DNA of 64,000 nt. Origin: Thiohalocapsa sp. (GTDB lineage: Bacteria > Pseudomonadota > Gammaproteobacteria > Chromatiales > Chromatiaceae). A program made the translations under genes and the position numbers. The notes under the pieces were generated by a model. The model saw nothing but the letters and a program-made list of their open reading frames with translations. It searched no databases and was not told the DNA's origin. The stretch covers positions 1-64,000 of the forward strand of contig JAIPFF010000010.1 in assembly GCA_021736785.1 (NCBI GenBank). Reading direction: 5' to 3'. Each line of letters begins with the position of its first letter. Within the stretch, counting starts at the first letter, position 1. Positions 38,716-47,877 of this stretch are shown piece after piece.

Positions 38716-41700
38716 GTGACCAACCTGCTCGAGATCCTGCGCTTCGACCTCGCCGAGCAGGCGCAGCGCAGGACCAACTACGTCTTCTTCGCGGTCCTGT
38801 TCGGGCTCGCACTCCTTGTCGGCGGGTTCTTCGGCAGCCGTCTGCAACTGCTGATGAACAACCCGGTGCCGCTGTTCGCCAACGCCCCCGCCCTGGTCGT
38901 CGGAGCGACGCGGTGGCTGGCGCTATTCGGGATGCTGGCGCTGGCCGGCAGCGTGTTCGCGCGGGCCGCCCAAAAGGACTGGGACTACGACTTCGCCGGC
39001 CTGCTGCAGAGCACGGGGCTGCGCGAGTGGCAGTTCGTGCTCGGGCGGCTGCTGGCGAGCTGGCTGACCGCGCTCGCCATCCTCGCCGCCATCCCGCTCG
39101 GGCTCCTGTGCGCCCTGGCGCTGCCGAGCAACCTGCCGGAGCACGTCGGCCCCATGGGTCTGCGCGCCTACCTGCAAGGCTACGCGCTGCATGCGGTGCC
39201 GAGCGTGCTGGTGGCCGGCACCCTGATCTTCGCCGCGGCCCTGCTGCTGCGACGCGCCCTGTGGGTCTACCTGGTGTCGTTCGTGCTGCTCCTGGCCCCC
39301 GGCCTGCTGGTGGCGCCGCTGGATTGGGTCGGGCTGGCGCAGTTGGGCGAGCTCCTGCAGCCCATCAACGCGTCTGATCTGAAACTGACCACCACCTGGG
39401 TGCCCGTCGAACGGAACCTGCAGCCGGTGCCTGTCCAGGCCGAACTACTCTGGAACCGGCTGATCTGGCTCGCCATTGCCGCGGCGGCGGCCGCCCTGCT
39501 GGCGCGGCAATTCCGCTTCAGCCGGGTACCCCCGGGGCCGGCCGGCAGCCTAGGCAAGCGGCGCGTGCGGGCCCGCCCGCCCGAGCGCCCGGTCGACCGC
39601 CCGGTCGACCGACCGGCAGAGCCCGAGGAGGGACGCGTCGCCGGCCGGCTCGCGGAGACCACGGCCGCGCCCACGGCCGCTAAGCCGCGCCACGATCTGC
39701 CGGCGAGGCTGCGGCAACTGGGCGCTCGGACCCTGCAGCAGTTCCGTTGGCTCGCCGGCAGCTACTGGCTCTGGATCGCACTCGCCTTCGGCATCGCGTG
39801 GAGCGTTTCGGCGGGCCTCCAGGGCGGCGAACTGACCTACAGCGCTGCCCTCTATCCCACCACGGCCAACCTGCTGGCGCGCCCGATGTTCGTGACGATG
39901 GTGCTGCTGGTGCTGGCGCTGATGGCCGGCGAGGCCCTGTGGCGGGAGCGCGCCTGCCGCATCGACAGCCTGCTCGACGTGACACCGGCGCCGAACTGGG
40001 TCTTCTCGGGCGGCCTGCTCGCCGCGATCGTCGCCATCCTTGCGCTGACCATGGGACTGTTCCTGGTGATCGCCGTGGTGATGCAGGCGACTCGGGGCGT
40101 CGGTGAGGTCGCGATCGCGCCGTTGCTGGTCGACCTGTTCTCCATCCGGCTGGTGCACGCCGCGATCCTGATGGTCCCGGTGCTGCTGATCCATGTACTG
40201 GCCAACAACAAGTCCGTGGGCCACCTGCTAACGCTCCTGTACTTCATCGCCCTGGTGCTGTTTCCGCAGGTCCTGGAACGGACCCTCGGGGTGCCGAAGC
40301 TGGCGCTCTACGGCGCCATGCCGGAGGTGCGCTACAGCGACATGAACGGCTTCGGCGACCTCGGCCCGCTGCGCTGGTTCCAGCTCTATTGGGGGCTTGT
40401 GGCCCTGGTCCTGCTGGTGCTGGTGCAGAGGCTGTGGGTGCGCGGCGCCGACACCGGGGCGCCCGCGCGCTTGCGGCTGGCGATGCGCGGGGCGCGCGGG
40501 CCGGCGCGCCCGGCGTTCGCGGCCCTGGTGGCGCTGGCGCTCGTCACCGGCGGGTGGATTTACTACGCGACCGAGGTGCTCCATCGCAGTCCCACGCAAC
40601 TCAGGGCGGCGGAGTTCGGCGACACCGACGACCGGGTGACCATGCGCCCGGCGATCGCCGACTATGCGCGCGCCTACGGACACCTCGAGGAGCGGCACCC
40701 CGACTTGGCGCATGTACAGGTCGATCTCGACGTCCAGCCCGCCGCCGGCATCCTGGACGCGCGCGGTGCGTATCTGTTCGAGAACCGCGGGACACAGCCC
40801 CTCGCGGAGATCCTGCTGGCAGACACCGCCGTGCATGCGCTGGCGGGGTTCGAGGTGGACGGGCAGCCGTTCACCCCCGAGCTCACGCGCGTTGCCGGTG
40901 CGCGCATGCTCCACTTCCGTCTCCCGAGTCCGCTTGCGCCGGGTGCGCGCGTGCAGATCGCCTTCGAGTACCGGAGCATGCCGCCCGCCGGCTTCAGCGC
41001 GGACGGCGCCGAGCAGGGCTGGGCGGCCAATGGGCTGTACCTCCTCAGCACCTCGTGGCTGCCGCGCGTGGGCTACCTCGGCTACCTGGAGAACGCTGCC
41101 CGCGACACGCCGCGATCGGGCACGCCCGAGGATCCGCGAGCGGCCGACGGGGACGCCCGCCACGGCCACGCCGCGACCGGCGCAATCGATGCCGTGTCGG
41201 TGAGCGACGGGGCGTCCGGGGAGCGCGATCCACGGCGCTACGCGGCCGGGACTTGGCAGCAGCGCGCCACCTTCGAGGGACAGATCTGTACCGACCCGGA
41301 CCAAACGGGGCTGCTCCCCGGCGTGCTCGAGCGCACCTGGGAGCAGGCCGGGCGCCGTTGCTTCGCCTATCGCAGCGACGCGCCCCAGCACCTGCAGTTC
41401 CACGCCATCTCCGGGCGCTACGCGGTCGAGCGCCGGCGCCACGGCGAAGTGGACCTCGAGGTCTACTACCATCCCGATCATGCGTTCAACGTGGACACCC
41501 TGCTGAAGGCGATGGGCACGGCCCTCGACCTCGCCGCCGCCAGCTATGGTCCCTATCCCTTGGCCTACCTGCGCATCGCCGAGGTGCCGTACCTGAACGC
41601 CGCCATAAGCACCCCCGGTACCGCCGTCCTCGGCGAGCCCTTCGGCATGACGGCGCGCGTCGACCGCTCCCGGCGCGGTGTGCTGGACCTGCCCTTCTTC

Positions 41701-42480
41701 GTCGCGGCCCACGAAGTGGCCCACCAGTGGTGGGGCGAGCAGGTCGTGCCGGCGCGGGCCCCCGGTTACGCCGTCATCCTCGAGACGCTGACCCAGTACG
41801 GAGCCGTGCGCGCCATCGAGCAGGAGTACGGTCCGGAGAGCGTGCGCGCCTTCCTCGGGCAGGAACTGCGCGACTATCTGGAGGCCCGCGCCCAAGGCAG
41901 CGACGTCCCCCTCGCCGAGGCGCGCACCGAGCAGCACGTCTTCTACCATAAGGGCGCGGTGGTGATGTACGCCCTGCGCGATGCGCTCGGCGCCGACACC
42001 TTCGACGCCGCGCTGGCGGACTTCTTCGCGCGCTACCGGCAGGGTCCGCCCTTCCCGCTCGCCAGCGACCTGATGGAGGCACTGCGCGCGGCGGCGCCGC
42101 CCGAGCAGCAGCCACTGATCACCGATCTGCTCGAGACCATCACCCTCTGGTCCCTGAAGGCCGAGCGCGCCACATCGGTGCGCCGCCCCGACGGCACCCA
42201 TGAGGTGACCCTCGAGATCCAGGCGAGCAAGGCCCGCAGCGACAACGCCGGCTCACAGACGCCGATCGAGATGGGCACCGAAATGCTCGACATCGGCGTG
42301 CTCGACGCCCGCGGAGAGTTCCTCTACCTCGACAAGCACCCGATCGGACCGGGCAGCAACCGCGTCAGCGTCGTCGTGCAGCAGACGCCGGCCCAGGCCG
42401 GCATCGACCCGCAACACCTGCGCATCGACCGCGAGCCCGACGACAACCTGGTGTCGGTGACGCCGGCCGATGATTCGTGA
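38716..42480 (+). CDS. ABC-2 permease fused to an M1 family metallopeptidase domain
   Basis: 1254 residues from GTG 38716. The N-terminal 620 residues hold two blocks of about six hydrophobic helices (about 20-270 and 345-590) separated by an Arg/Pro-rich linker (about 275-335 with RPVDRPVDRP repeats), as in ABC-2 permeases. The C-terminal half is an M1 aminopeptidase-like domain: HEVAHQWW (His999, Glu1000, His1003) with the third ligand in ILETLTQYG (Glu about 1023) and YHKGAVVMYALRDALG downstream. The zinc site is complete, so peptidase activity is plausible; the domain should be extracytoplasmic. An inserted Gly/Arg/Asp-rich segment sits around residues 795-840. Annotated relatives exist, but I know no defined substrate. 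Confidence 0.92.
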   Translation: MTNLLEILRFDLAEQAQRRTNYVFFAVLFGLALLVGGFFGSRLQLLMNNPVPLFANAPALVVGATRWLALFGMLALAGSVFARAAQKDWDYDFAGLLQSTGLREWQFVLGRLLASWLTALAILAAIPLGLLCALALPSNLPEHVGPMGLRAYLQGYALHAVPSVLVAGTLIFAAALLLRRALWVYLVSFVLLLAPGLLVAPLDWVGLAQLGELLQPINASDLKLTTTWVPVERNLQPVPVQAELLWNRLIWLAIAAAAAALLARQFRFSRVPPGPAGSLGKRRVRARPPERPVDRPVDRPAEPEEGRVAGRLAETTAAPTAAKPRHDLPARLRQLGARTLQQFRWLAGSYWLWIALAFGIAWSVSAGLQGGELTYSAALYPTTANLLARPMFVTMVLLVLALMAGEALWRERACRIDSLLDVTPAPNWVFSGGLLAAIVAILALTMGLFLVIAVVMQATRGVGEVAIAPLLVDLFSIRLVHAAILMVPVLLIHVLANNKSVGHLLTLLYFIALVLFPQVLERTLGVPKLALYGAMPEVRYSDMNGFGDLGPLRWFQLYWGLVALVLLVLVQRLWVRGADTGAPARLRLAMRGARGPARPAFAALVALALVTGGWIYYATEVLHRSPTQLRAAEFGDTDDRVTMRPAIADYARAYGHLEERHPDLAHVQVDLDVQPAAGILDARGAYLFENRGTQPLAEILLADTAVHALAGFEVDGQPFTPELTRVAGARMLHFRLPSPLAPGARVQIAFEYRSMPPAGFSADGAEQGWAANGLYLLSTSWLPRVGYLGYLENAARDTPRSGTPEDPRAADGDARHGHAATGAIDAVSVSDGASGERDPRRYAAGTWQQRATFEGQICTDPDQTGLLPGVLERTWEQAGRRCFAYRSDAPQHLQFHAISGRYAVERRRHGEVDLEVYYHPDHAFNVDTLLKAMGTALDLAAASYGPYPLAYLRIAEVPYLNAAISTPGTAVLGEPFGMTARVDRSRRGVLDLPFFVAAHEVAHQWWGEQVVPARAPGYAVILETLTQYGAVRAIEQEYGPESVRAFLGQELRDYLEARAQGSDVPLAEARTEQHVFYHKGAVVMYALRDALGADTFDAALADFFARYRQGPPFPLASDLMEALRAAAPPEQQPLITDLLETITLWSLKAERATSVRRPDGTHEVTLEIQASKARSDNAGSQTPIEMGTEMLDIGVLDARGEFLYLDKHPIGPGSNRVSVVVQQTPAQAGIDPQHLRIDREPDDNLVSVTPADDS

Positions 42481-42521
42481 TGCAGGAGGGGCGGCCGAGG
42501 GGATTGGGAAACGGGTCAGAC

Positions 42522-42540
42522 GGCCGGACCACGTCCGGCC
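42522..42540. terminator. Hairpin after the permease-peptidase gene
   Basis: Perfect 8-bp stem GGCCGGAC / GTCCGGCC with a 3-nt loop, 41 nt past the stop at 42480. No T-run follows. It overlaps the end of the dead toxin fragment on the other strand. Confidence 0.4.
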
Positions 42541-42607
42541 TGAACTGATCAGCAAGCACACCATCGGTGAGTCATTCGACCCAACCGCACGTATCCAGCA
42601 AATTCAC
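42530..42607 (-). pseudogene. Remnant of a VapC/PIN-domain toxin
   Basis: From GTG 42607, which overlaps the antitoxin stop (GTGA), the reading is VNLLDTCGWVE-stop-LTDGVLADQFRPDVV. LDTCGWVEWL with the catalytic Asp is the normal PIN N-terminus, so the TGA probably replaces a Trp codon. The remaining 100 or so residues are missing where the fragment meets the end of the neighbouring gene. Confidence 0.65.
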
Positions 42608-42792
42608 TGGTAACGTTCCAGTCGATCGCTCCGGTAGCGGAATTGGCTGGTATCGGCGCCTTTGAAGATGCCCCGCACCGCTTCAGGAGAGCGGATCGGT
42701 ACCAACACGATGCTGTCACCCTTCGGAATCACCGCAAAGCGTTGGCCGGCTTGCAGGTTCAGTTCCTCGCGCACGGACTTGTGGATTGAGAG
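42604..42792 (-). pseudogene. N-terminally truncated AbrB/VapB-type antitoxin
   Basis: A 62-codon open stretch without a usable start reads LSIHKSVREELNLQAGQRFA ... GDSIVLVPIRSPEAVRGIFKGADTSQFR and ends RLERYQ. This is the SpoVT-AbrB swapped-hairpin fold (xIPKxVREELNLxxGQxF...I.LVP) of VapB/MazE antitoxins. A TAG immediately precedes it and no recognisable N-terminal strand follows upstream. Paired with the PIN remnant it is a dead toxin-antitoxin locus. Confidence 0.7.
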
Positions 42793-42910
42793 CTAAAAGG
42801 GAAGTACCGCCTCAAAAAGATCGCTGCCCAGCTAGCCACGGAAATAGCTCATTGCCAGAACCGGCAGACAGCGCCGCAAGGAATCTTTAGAAGTGGCGAA
42901 TCTTCGGCAA

Positions 42911-43492
42911 TCAGATCGGACAAACAGTCCGAAATTCGCTGCTGTAGTTCCCCAGCTCCGCATCGAGCTGATCAATAAGTTCTTCTTTGCTACGCACCTT
43001 ACGCGTTGCTCGGTTTAGCAGACGCATCTTATTGGCCGTAGCCAGCAGAACCTCTAGCACCGGTATCAATATACGCCGGAGTATTCTTGTCTCGGAACGC
43101 AACACCCCACGCATCGTCAAAAATAGTTCCTCAGCGATCTGACAATACTCAAGGTGGTCAGATTTCAGACTACTCCGAATTCTGTCATGAATTCTGCTGA
43201 TGGATTTGCGCAACTGGTCGTCTTGATGAACCACGAGCAGGAACCGAAAATAGTCTGTAACCTTGAACGAGCCAGTGGCACGTATAGCGTGGTTTACAAG
43301 CCTAAGCAGAGTGATGTACTCTTCGCTGTCTTCGGGAATGTCTCCCCTCATCGCGAGCAGCGAAAGGCGATCTCTGAGACGATACAACTTGAAGCGACGC
43401 CTGTTCTTTAGCGCGGGCTGCAAATAATTAGTGTTAAGAATCACTATCAGCCATACGCAGAAAACAGAGAGGACGAAGTTAAACGTCATCAT
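42911..43492 (-). CDS. Membrane-anchored helical protein of unknown function
   Basis: 193 residues. One N-terminal TM helix (about 5-22, FVLSVFCVWLIVILNTNYL), then a basic, mostly helical cytoplasmic domain rich in Arg/Leu (RRFKLYRLRDRLSLLAMRGD; RSSLKSDHLEYCQIAEELFL). No known domain recognised. Base composition is clearly AT-richer than flanking genes, pointing to recent transfer. Its start overlaps the end of the next listed gene by 14 bp, so the two are translated together. Confidence 0.78.
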   Translation of the reverse strand: MMTFNFVLSVFCVWLIVILNTNYLQPALKNRRRFKLYRLRDRLSLLAMRGDIPEDSEEYITLLRLVNHAIRATGSFKVTDYFRFLLVVHQDDQLRKSISRIHDRIRSSLKSDHLEYCQIAEELFLTMRGVLRSETRILRRILIPVLEVLLATANKMRLLNRATRKVRSKEELIDQLDAELGNYSSEFRTVCPI

Positions 43493-43994
43493 TGCGTTTC
43501 TCCGGTGAATTTGTTTTAGGTTTTACAGAACTTGTTTCGTGCTTCAACTGACTGGTTTCGACATCAAAGCCAGAAGACGTGTGATTAGCCAGTCGCTTTA
43601 ACTCACCCGTTTCCAATCCATGAACCAGAACCTTTCGATGCTCGGTAAGGTCCTGAATGTGCGCCCTATAGACTCGCGCTTGGATCACATTAGTAAAGAA
43701 ACTAAAGAGAAGCAAAGCGCTTAAGGGCAAAATGTAATAACGCTCTTTAGCGAAAAATGCCCCGATTCCGCTTACAGTGCCGGCAAGAGCATCATCCGGA
43801 AGCCGCAAAGCGACAACGAACAGAATGATAAGCACAGCAATCAACAAAATTGCGATCAGATTTCCCGTCTGCACAAGATCATAGAGTACATCTATGAGCC
43901 GATACGCAACATCGGGCCATCCCTTTTTTTCCGTGCTTTCTGCACTCGGCTTTGCGCTGCCTGTACCACGCTTGACTGTCTTCCCTTTCGCCAT
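43479..43994 (-). CDS. Two-helix membrane protein of unknown function
   Basis: 171 residues. Lys/Ser-rich N-terminus, an amphipathic stretch, TM1 about 44-63 (LIAILLIAVLIILFVVALRL), TM2 about 89-106 (YYILPLSALLLFSFFTNVIQA), then a charged C-terminal tail (HIQDLTEHRKVLVHGLETGELKRLANH). It is the upstream member of a two-gene minus-strand operon in AT-richer DNA. No family recognised. The paired small membrane proteins next to a defence operon could be a defence or immunity module, but nothing in the sequence proves it. Confidence 0.78.
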   Translation of the reverse strand: MAKGKTVKRGTGSAKPSAESTEKKGWPDVAYRLIDVLYDLVQTGNLIAILLIAVLIILFVVALRLPDDALAGTVSGIGAFFAKERYYILPLSALLLFSFFTNVIQARVYRAHIQDLTEHRKVLVHGLETGELKRLANHTSSGFDVETSQLKHETSSVKPKTNSPEKRNDDV

Positions 43995-44809
43995 GACGTC
44001 CTCTGCGTCGATATGCTTTGCTGAGGGCAGCCGAGAACTTAAACACCAAATGTGCTTGAAATCAAGTCACAGTAGGCGTGCAGCATGTGCCAGGAGACGC
44101 CGGACTTACAACGTTTCCGACCGACCGAGAGTTTCGGGGGTCGGCGCAAGCGTGACGCTTGTGGGTAAGCATAGCTGGCACGTGCGGCGAAAAATGTGTC
44201 CGTGCAAGCAACTGATCAGAAAAGTATTCCTTTCGCGCAGCCGATCCGGCGACAACAAAAGACGGACGACAGCCCGCCTCGGTCGTCTGGCCGGGGCAGA
44301 GCGGAGACCGCAGCCTCACAAACTCTGCAGTTTCCCTCAAGGATCGATGACGGCGGCGCAAGAGCAGGTGTCTCGCCACCGCCTCGCATCCATGACGAGT
44401 CTTGCGCCATCATCTGACGGTCGGCCGAACCCCGCGTTCTCCGACATTGAGCGGCGCTAATGAACTCTGGCGGGTGCGCCTGGAGTCACGACGAACGGAC
44501 CGGGTGGGCGCGGTGCGCGGCACAGGCAAGCGGTGACGGACGGTACCGCCGCAGAAATCGAAAAAGCATGTGCGATGCAGGTCTGTTCGACGACGAGCAG
44601 GCGCGAGCACGACCTTGCTTGGCATACTCTCCGCTGGTAGAAGTGGCGGCGCGATGAGCATAAAGCAGCAATACAAATCGAGCGCTCGATCATCAAGCAC
44701 CATACGTTCGTCGCGGCCGGCCCGGCATCTCGCTTCCGACATGCCTCGGACACAGCCAAACCGTGCTCAGATTCTCCAGCCTGCGCCCTAATCTAGGAAC
44801 CTCCGCCAG
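43995..44809. other. Non-coding stretch upstream of the defence operon
   Basis: About 815 nt with no open frame that looks like a protein. Features: AT-richer left third, a small palindrome CAAGCG-TGA-CGCTTG (about 44147-44161), and otherwise GC-rich sequence. It presumably contains the promoters of the left membrane pair and of the DUF499 operon. I could not recognise an insertion-sequence remnant or attachment site. Confidence 0.5.
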
Positions 44810-47800
44810 ATGCAAACCCTCGCCCAGTGCTGCAAACCCCGCGACAGCATCTTCGACAAGGCTCGTCGCGACACCGTCCTGGATCTGACCGATCTCTTGC
44901 AAGACCGCATTGACCCCGAGGCGTTCTTTCGGGAGAACCACATCACGGAGGGTATGCGCACATTGCTGACAGAGGGATTCCGGCGGCTCGAAGGCAAGAG
45001 CACTCAAGGCGTGTTCAAGCTGACACAGGCCATGGGCGGCGGCAAGACTCACAATCTGCTCGCGCTCGGGCTGCTCGCCAAGCACCCCGCATTGCGCCGG
45101 ACGGTGATGGAGGATTTCTACACACCCGGCGAGACCGGGCCCGTGCGCGTGGTCGCATTCTCCGGCCGCGAGAGCGATGCACCGCTCGGTATCTGGGGCG
45201 CGATCGCGACGCAGCTCGGCAAGAAAGAGCAGTTTGCGGACTACTACTCGCCGCTGTCGGCACCGGGGCAAACCGCCTGGGTCAACCTGCTCAAGGGCGA
45301 TCCGCTGGTCATCATGCTCGACGAGCTGCCGCCTTACTTCGAGTACGCCAAGGCAAAGACGATCGGCAATTCGGATTTGTCCGTGGTAAGCGCGACAGCG
45401 CTGTCAAACCTGCTCGTGGCCATCGGCAAGGACGAGTTGGCGAACGTCTGCCTGGTCATAACCGATTTGACGGCGTCCTACGCCGGCGGTAGCCAGCAGA
45501 TCGTCCAAGCCCTCAACGATCTGGACAAAGAAACGGGCCGCAGCGCCATGAGCCTGGAGCCGGTCCGGATGAACACGGACGAGTTCTATCACATCCTGCG
45601 CAAGCGCATTTTCGCGGAGCTGCCGTCGCGGGACATGATCGCCGGGGTGGCGCAGAGCTATGCGAAGGCGGTCCGCGATGCGAGGCAGATGGACGTGACC
45701 AACGCCTCACCCGAGCAGTTTGCCGCGCGGGTTATCGAGGCCTACCCGTTCCACCCGTCCATTCGCGACCTCTACGCCCGATTCAAGGAGAATCCGGGCT
45801 TCCAGCAAACTCGGGGGCTGATTCGACTCATGCGCATCGTCGCCGCACGCCTGTGGCAGAGTGGCGAGGCCGACAAGGTGCACCTGATCAACGCCCACGA
45901 CATCGACCTGAACGACCGCGAAACCATCTCCGAGATCAATCAGATCAACAGCAGCTTAGAGAACGCCGTCTCCCACGATATCGCCTCGGGCGGGCAATCG
46001 ATCGCCGAGATCGTGGACACCAACCTCGGCGGCAGCGATGCTCGTGACGTAATGAAACTGTTGCTGGTCGCATCCCTATCCAACGTTGCCGGCAGCACCA
46101 AGGGGCTCACCCTACCCGAGCTGATCGCGAACCTCTGCGCGCCGGGCCGGGATATCTCCAAGCTCAGGAACGAGGTCATCAATCGCCTGGTGACCACCGC
46201 TTGGTATCTGCACACGGGGCGCGATGGCCGACTCTTCCTGAAGAACGTTCAGAATCTGGTCGCGCGGCTGCGCACCACCGCCGAAAGCTATCTGCACGAC
46301 CAGTCCGTACGCGAACTCAGAGAAAGGCTGAACGAGCTCTTCAAGCCCGAAAACGGCTGGTGCTATCAGAAGGTCCACGCCCTGCCCGCGGTGGATGAGA
46401 TCGACATCCCCCAGGACAAAACGGTCCTGGTCATCGCCAATCCCCACGCCGGCGGACTGAATCCGGATCTGCAGACGCTGTACGACAATATCGATTTCAA
46501 AAACCGCGTTTGCTTCCTCACCGGCCAGCGCAGCGCCGAAGCCTTGCTCAACGCGGCCAAGGAGCTGAAGGCCATCCGCCACATCATCGACGAGCTGAAA
46601 GCCGAGGGCACGCCGGACAACGATCCGCAGCTGGTGCAGGCCCGCGACTTGCTCGACCGCATCCAGAACCAATTCGGCAGCGCCCTGCGCGAGACGTATG
46701 CGACGCTCCACTACCCGAGTGCTCAACGCCTGATGTCGGCGGACTTTCCGATGGAATTCACCGCAAACAAGTACGACGGTGAAGACCAGGTCATCCGCAC
46801 GCTGCTCGGCAAGATGAAATACACCGACGACGTCAGTGGCGATACCTTTATTAAAAAGGTCGAGCAGCGGTTGTTCACGCAGAAGGTCATGCCCTGGAGC
46901 GAAGTCAAGCGCCGCGCCGCCACCAACCCGGCCTGGCAGTGGCATCGGGCCGATGCGCTGGACAAGCTCAAGGACGACGCCCTGCACCGGGACATCTGGC
47001 GCGAGAACGGCGGCTATGTCGAAAAGGGCCCGTTTCCGAAACCCGCGACGACGATCAAACTGCAGGAGCTGTCCCGCGACGACGACACAGGCCGGGTCAA
47101 GCTGCGCGCGACGCCCATCAACGGCGATACCGTGCATGTCGAGATCGGCGCCCCGGCGACGAGCGCATCCCAAAAGCTGTCGGGCCGCGACTACGAAACC
47201 GAGGAGCTGACGGTCTCTTTCCTGGCCGTCGACTCGGCTGGCGAGCATGAGACCGGCGAGCCGATCACCTGGCATAACCGCATCACGCTGAAGGGCCGGC
47301 TCTACGATGCGGGCTCGGACAAGATGGTGGAACTGCGTGCGGCGCCCGCCGTTCCGATCCGCTACACCACGGACGGGTCCGACCCCAAGATCGCGGGCGG
47401 CTCCTACAACGAAGCATTCGCGGTACCCGCCGGCGCCCGTTTCGTACTCGCCGTGGCCGAAGACAGGGAGGTCGTCTCCGACCCTTTACAGCTGTCGGTC
47501 AACTGGGACAGGCCACCGGAAGAGAAGCCCATCGACCCGGACGAGCCCGCGACCTGGCGCCCCGCAAGCGGCTTCACATTCTCGACCACCAGAACCGCGT
47601 ACGGCTTTTTGGAGCGGCTGCGCAAGCGTGACGGCGAGGCGGCGGTCACCCGCATTGCGGTGCTGAACAACCAGTGGGTCGACCTCAACCTCGCCGACGA
47701 CCTGATGCTGGCGCCGGATCGAATCGAAACCACTATCGACCATCTGCGCTCCCTGCTCGACGAGGGCGAGGTTACCGTCGAGGCGGCGGCCCTTTGCTTC

Positions 47801-47875
47801 CCGACCGGCCAACAACTCCTGGACTACGTTCGGGACATCGCCGTGGAACTGCCCCGCGACGAGGTCGAGCAGTAA
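44810..47875 (+). CDS. DUF499 family ATPase, antiphage-system associated
   Basis: 1021 residues. P-loop variant AMGGGKTH at about 74-81, Walker B LVIMLDELP at about 166-174, and a long helical body. It is the DUF499 type (large AAA-like ATPases of defence loci, distantly comparable to PglY/BrxC). The last 180 residues include a segment around 846-895 (IRYTTDGSDPKIAGGSYNEA) resembling the chitobiase-C-terminal/FN3-like beta fold. As recalled, NCBI models name this family anti-phage-associated. DUF3780 and DUF1156 genes follow with gaps of 2 and 5 nt, so it opens a tight operon. Confidence 0.9.
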   Translation: MQTLAQCCKPRDSIFDKARRDTVLDLTDLLQDRIDPEAFFRENHITEGMRTLLTEGFRRLEGKSTQGVFKLTQAMGGGKTHNLLALGLLAKHPALRRTVMEDFYTPGETGPVRVVAFSGRESDAPLGIWGAIATQLGKKEQFADYYSPLSAPGQTAWVNLLKGDPLVIMLDELPPYFEYAKAKTIGNSDLSVVSATALSNLLVAIGKDELANVCLVITDLTASYAGGSQQIVQALNDLDKETGRSAMSLEPVRMNTDEFYHILRKRIFAELPSRDMIAGVAQSYAKAVRDARQMDVTNASPEQFAARVIEAYPFHPSIRDLYARFKENPGFQQTRGLIRLMRIVAARLWQSGEADKVHLINAHDIDLNDRETISEINQINSSLENAVSHDIASGGQSIAEIVDTNLGGSDARDVMKLLLVASLSNVAGSTKGLTLPELIANLCAPGRDISKLRNEVINRLVTTAWYLHTGRDGRLFLKNVQNLVARLRTTAESYLHDQSVRELRERLNELFKPENGWCYQKVHALPAVDEIDIPQDKTVLVIANPHAGGLNPDLQTLYDNIDFKNRVCFLTGQRSAEALLNAAKELKAIRHIIDELKAEGTPDNDPQLVQARDLLDRIQNQFGSALRETYATLHYPSAQRLMSADFPMEFTANKYDGEDQVIRTLLGKMKYTDDVSGDTFIKKVEQRLFTQKVMPWSEVKRRAATNPAWQWHRADALDKLKDDALHRDIWRENGGYVEKGPFPKPATTIKLQELSRDDDTGRVKLRATPINGDTVHVEIGAPATSASQKLSGRDYETEELTVSFLAVDSAGEHETGEPITWHNRITLKGRLYDAGSDKMVELRAAPAVPIRYTTDGSDPKIAGGSYNEAFAVPAGARFVLAVAEDREVVSDPLQLSVNWDRPPEEKPIDPDEPATWRPASGFTFSTTRTAYGFLERLRKRDGEAAVTRIAVLNNQWVDLNLADDLMLAPDRIETTIDHLRSLLDEGEVTVEAAALCFPTGQQLLDYVRDIAVELPRDEVEQ

Positions 47876-47877
47876 CC

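Noticed and set aside
43995-44809. Several open frames of 60-190 codons upstream of the DUF499 gene.
   Set aside because: None shows a motif, signal peptide or ribosome site, and they overlap each other on both strands.
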